A DNA stretch of 64,000 nt from NCBI RefSeq assembly GCF_014904695.1, contig NZ_JACXXN010000003.1, forward strand, positions 62,001 through 126,000, written 5' to 3'. This document shows positions 60,897-64,000 of this stretch, piece after piece. The stretch is from Nostoc sp. MG11 (lineage in GTDB: Bacteria; Cyanobacteriota; Cyanobacteriia; Cyanobacteriales; Nostocaceae). Each line of letters starts with the position of its first letter. Within the stretch, counting starts at the first letter, position 1. A program made the translations under genes and the position numbers. Under the pieces are notes generated by a model. It saw only the letters and a program-made list of their open reading frames with translations, was not told where the DNA came from and searched no databases.

Positions 60897-63842
60897 TTAT
60901 CCAAAAACTATTGCGAATGCATCTGTTGTCTTGCTGGTAGCTACCTGCTCCTGCAAATCTTGCCAGCAAACATCTTCCAGACTAGATAAAACTACATTAG
61001 CTCTACCCACTCGCTCAACTGGGCCAATCCCCACAGCCGACATGCCAGCAGCATGAGCAGCTTCTATACCCGCTGCGGCATCTTCCACTACAACACACTG
61101 TGACGGTGATAGGCCAAGTTGCTGGGCAGCAAATAGAAAGATGTCTGGTGCTGGTTTCGGTTGAGAGACGCTGTAGCCATCGGCTATAGCATCGAATTTA
61201 TCTCTAATACCCAATAGCTCAATTACAGTTTGGGCATTTTTACTTGATGAACCTAACGCTACTTTTATCCCAGCAGCTTGCAAGTCCTGTAATAAGTTTT
61301 TCACTCCTGGCAGTAAATCTGCGGTCGTAATTTTCTGCATTAATTCCAGGTAATAGCGGTTTTTCCGCTCCATCATCTCCTGAATTTTCTCTTCAGTGGC
61401 GGGGCGATCGCCTAAAATTTCCAGGAGTGATTCCCGTCTAGGCAATCCTCGCATCGCCTCGTTTGCTTCTCGATTAAAGGGGATACCTTCTTCATCCGCT
61501 AATTGCTTCCACCCCAGATAGTGAAACTCTGAAGTATCAGTTAACACCCCATCTAAGTCAAAGATTACACCGCTAATTGTCGGATGTGTATCTACCATGG
61601 GAACTTTTACTTCCTGGTTGCCTTCCATTTCTTTTTCGGCTCCCAAGTCGAAGTCATACCACTCGTTACGCCATTGCAGTCGAAATTTCAGACGCGTCCA
61701 ACCAGGGGGCAGATTTGCACAAGCAATCGGGCCAAATTGAGTCATCCGAATGCCGCCAAACCCGAAAACTACTGCCTGCCAAACTCCTCCAGCACTGGCG
61801 GCGTGAATTCCTTCAGCTGCGTTAAGTCTGACATCCTCCAAATCTACCAATGCTGCCCGGATAAAGTGGGTGTAGGCTTGGGTTGGTTGATTGAGGTCAC
61901 AAGCTAAAATAGCGTGAATTGCCGGGCCTAATGAGGAACCATAGCTGTGATCGGTGCGCTGGTTGTAATAATCCCAGTTAGTGGCGAGGGTGTTATAGTC
62001 ATAGCGATCGCGCAACAAGTAAAGCAGCATCAACACATCCGGTTGCTTGAGAATCTGCTTTTGGCTAGTAGCTTCAATTCCTAGCAGTCCTTGCAGAGAT
62101 TTGCTACGCGGTTCGTAATCAGCAAGATTGACGTGTTCTAGTTGGAAAAAGCCTTCAAACTGCTCAATCAAACCTGTTTGGGCATCTTCATTGATAAACA
62201 GACGTTCTTGAATTTCCGCCCATTGGTGCAGACGTTCTGTGGTTAAGTTGAGTTTTTGCACCAGTTGTGCTGAAGCTTCGGGATAAGCTTGCTTAAACCA
62301 GTCCCAAAGTGCTAAAGCAGATTGTAAATGCCACTGTACCATGAGATTGGTGAAGGCGTTATTATCGACGCGATCGTGATTTTCATCTGGCCCAATCACA
62401 TCGAGGATGTCGTAACTGTTGCGTTCTGGGTTCCACTCAACTCGACTTTCCCAGAAAACAGCCGTATCGAGGATAATTTCTGCACCATAATCCCGCATCC
62501 AATGATCATCGTCGGTGGTTTGCCAGTAGTGCCACACAGCATAAGCTACATCAGCAGTGATATGTACTTCAATGTCACCACACCAAATACGGATTTGTTC
62601 ACCGTTAGCACCTGGTACCCACCGGGGAGTTACTTCATCGCCAGTGGTAGCACTTTCCCAAGCAAACATCGCTCCTTGATACCCCGCTTCTTGGGCTTTG
62701 CGTCGTGCTCCTGGTAAAGTGTGGTAACGGTAAGTGAGCAAATTACGCGCTAGCGCTGGTTGAGTTAAGGTCAAGAAGGGAAGGATAAAAATTTCTGTGT
62801 CCCAAAAGATGTGTCCGCTATAGGCAAAACCAGAAAGAGTTTTGGGAGGGATACTAACGCGCTCGTCGTGACGTGGTGCAGCCGCTAGTAATTGGAAGAG
62901 ATTATAACGGACACTCAATTGAGAGAGGCGATCGCCTTCGATAATAATGTCACTGTCTTGCCATACCTGATCCCATGCGGTAATGTGAGCCGCTAGTAGG
63001 GTTGTGTACTTAGGTTCATCAGCTAACCTTTGTAAAGCTGCTGTCATCGGGGTTTCTGTCTCCCGTGACGTAAATAGGGTGACAATCTTTTCTACAGTTA
63101 CCGTTTTTCCTTTTAGTAACTCAAAGGTGGTTGCCAAGCTGGGAGAATTAGAAGTATTCTCAACACGCATAGATACACCATCGTCACCCTCTATCACTAA
63201 CTTAGCTGCCATGCCGAGTTGAGCGCCTGAGTAGAGCGTTTGGCTGTGCAGCCAGATTATATTATCTGCACCACCTTGATTTAAGGTTTGCCAATGTTGA
63301 ATACCTTGAGTGTCCGGTTGGGCGTCAAATCCAGCTTCGACGGTAATTTCACCCTCAAAATCTACGGATGTAATTTGACAGCGGATTGCCAAAACATGTT
63401 GGTCTGCTAAACTGACAAAACGCTCGAAGTGAAAATCCAAAGTATGACCAGTAGGACTACGCCAACGCAGATCACGGCTAACTAGACCTAAACGCAGGTC
63501 AAGCCGACGCTCGTAGTTGAGAATCTCACCACTATCCATGCTAAAGCGTTGACCTGCCACTTTTACCACTAATGGCAGCCAGTTGGGGCAGTTGACTAGT
63601 TGGGTGTAGGAAATTTTCACATCATCATACACACCGTGGATGAGTGTTGCAGTAAAATCCTGGGGATACCCTTCCTCGAAAGTACCCCGCGTTCCTAAGA
63701 AACCATTGCCAAGTGTGAAGACAGTTTCTTTATGGTGGAGTTGCGTGGGGTCAAACTCCGTTTCAATAACGTTCCAGTTAGTAGCGTCAAGCAGTGGTTG
63801 ATTTTCTTGAGAGTTAGGAACTGACAGATTGAGCATGAGCAA
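60897..63842 (-). CDS. GH65 phosphorylase fused to beta-phosphoglucomutase
   Basis: A 981-residue fusion. Residues about 15-745 are a glycoside hydrolase family 65 disaccharide phosphorylase (maltose/trehalose/kojibiose type): N-terminal beta-sandwich, (alpha/alpha)6 barrel with the catalytic acid in LDVIGPDENHDR, and phosphate-site-like SHGSS-type segment seen as DHSYGSSLGPAIHA. Residues about 755-975 are a HAD-fold beta-phosphoglucomutase: GVIFDLDGVLTDTSEFH, GSSSKNAQTVIELLG and VVVEDAAAGIEAAHAAG. The first domain would release beta-glucose 1-phosphate and the second convert it to glucose 6-phosphate. Substrate of the first is open. Confidence 0.93.
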   Translation of the reverse strand: MLMLNLSVPNSQENQPLLDATNWNVIETEFDPTQLHHKETVFTLGNGFLGTRGTFEEGYPQDFTATLIHGVYDDVKISYTQLVNCPNWLPLVVKVAGQRFSMDSGEILNYERRLDLRLGLVSRDLRWRSPTGHTLDFHFERFVSLADQHVLAIRCQITSVDFEGEITVEAGFDAQPDTQGIQHWQTLNQGGADNIIWLHSQTLYSGAQLGMAAKLVIEGDDGVSMRVENTSNSPSLATTFELLKGKTVTVEKIVTLFTSRETETPMTAALQRLADEPKYTTLLAAHITAWDQVWQDSDIIIEGDRLSQLSVRYNLFQLLAAAPRHDERVSIPPKTLSGFAYSGHIFWDTEIFILPFLTLTQPALARNLLTYRYHTLPGARRKAQEAGYQGAMFAWESATTGDEVTPRWVPGANGEQIRIWCGDIEVHITADVAYAVWHYWQTTDDDHWMRDYGAEIILDTAVFWESRVEWNPERNSYDILDVIGPDENHDRVDNNAFTNLMVQWHLQSALALWDWFKQAYPEASAQLVQKLNLTTERLHQWAEIQERLFINEDAQTGLIEQFEGFFQLEHVNLADYEPRSKSLQGLLGIEATSQKQILKQPDVLMLLYLLRDRYDYNTLATNWDYYNQRTDHSYGSSLGPAIHAILACDLNQPTQAYTHFIRAALVDLEDVRLNAAEGIHAASAGGVWQAVVFGFGGIRMTQFGPIACANLPPGWTRLKFRLQWRNEWYDFDLGAEKEMEGNQEVKVPMVDTHPTISGVIFDLDGVLTDTSEFHYLGWKQLADEEGIPFNREANEAMRGLPRRESLLEILGDRPATEEKIQEMMERKNRYYLELMQKITTADLLPGVKNLLQDLQAAGIKVALGSSSKNAQTVIELLGIRDKFDAIADGYSVSQPKPAPDIFLFAAQQLGLSPSQCVVVEDAAAGIEAAHAAGMSAVGIGPVERVGRANVVLSSLEDVCWQDLQEQVATSKTTDAFAIVFG

Positions 63843-64000
63843 TAAAACTTATAGTCTGGGGTAGTTGTGGGTAGAATGAAACACAATTTGTCGGAGTTTC
63901 AAAGTAATTCGCTCCTTTCCTTTGCTGTTTAGACTTGGATGCAGTTTAAACAGCGAACATTGACGTTCCGCTAACAGAAACGTTCCTGATTTCATCCCTC
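63843..64000. other. Upstream region of the GH65 fusion gene
   Basis: About 160 bases with the promoter side of the leftward fusion gene; nothing specific recognised before the window ends. Confidence 0.3.

Overview
The window looks like chromosome of a filamentous, nitrogen-fixing cyanobacterium of the Nostocales type. Evidence: a nitrogenase iron protein gene; the b6f genes petB-petD; phycobilisome genes (a CpcS/CpeS-type lyase, an NblB-like HEAT protein, NblA); very frequent HIP1 octamers (GCGATCGC); heptanucleotide STRR-type repeats; and several small palindromic or MITE-like elements of the kind common in Nostoc relatives. No rRNA, tRNA, CRISPR array, complete insertion sequence or prophage was recognised.

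Layout. 0-3.5 kb: a stand-alone nifH-type gene without nifDK, preceded by a decayed gene whose surviving pieces read as an XRE helix-turn-helix followed by a periplasmic-binding-protein-like (molybdate type) domain. 3.5-10.9 kb: methyltransferase, two-component pair, NYN (LabA-like) protein, small outer-membrane barrel, RDD/pentapeptide membrane protein and its small membrane neighbour. 11-21 kb: exopolysaccharide genes (GT4 transferase, GDP-mannose dehydratase), anti-sigma-type ATPase, petD-petB, carboxyl-terminal protease, a degenerate metallo-beta-lactamase-fold protein, site-2 protease. 22-27 kb: a large hybrid histidine kinase and a fused molybdate permease/ATPase, modBC. 27-34 kb: phycobilisome assembly and turnover (cpcS lyase, nblB-like, nblA) interleaved with TPR, DUF711, 2OG-Fe dioxygenase and sfsA genes. 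34-48 kb: dienelactone hydrolase, PhoD-like phosphatase, gluconokinase, fructokinase-like PfkB kinase, PedR-like LuxR protein, DUF6391 protein, sugar-nucleotide genes (rfbB, a galU-like gene), a protein kinase and msrA. 47-58 kb: LD-carboxypeptidase, leuS, a nonsense-interrupted gamma-glutamylcyclotransferase gene, and an envelope/regulation group (ECF sigma factor, anti-sigma factor, L,D-transpeptidase, ComFB-type protein, M23 peptidase). 58-64 kb: a second PhoD phosphatase, a complex repeat island with two small elements nested in a third, and a GH65-phosphoglucomutase fusion.

Possible functional links. nifH, the molybdate transporter and the dead molybdate-type sensor all concern nitrogenase metal supply. 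The lyase, nblB-like gene and nblA concern building and dismantling antenna. The strongest regulatory signal is an 11-nt match, overlapping the ribosome-binding site of a predicted outer-membrane protein gene, to the complement of the conserved core of the small RNA Yfr1. Other unexplained structure includes a folded-RNA candidate at 40.30-40.47 kb, competing hairpins in the leader of a dioxygenase gene, and an in-frame tandem repeat that forms the linker of ModBC.
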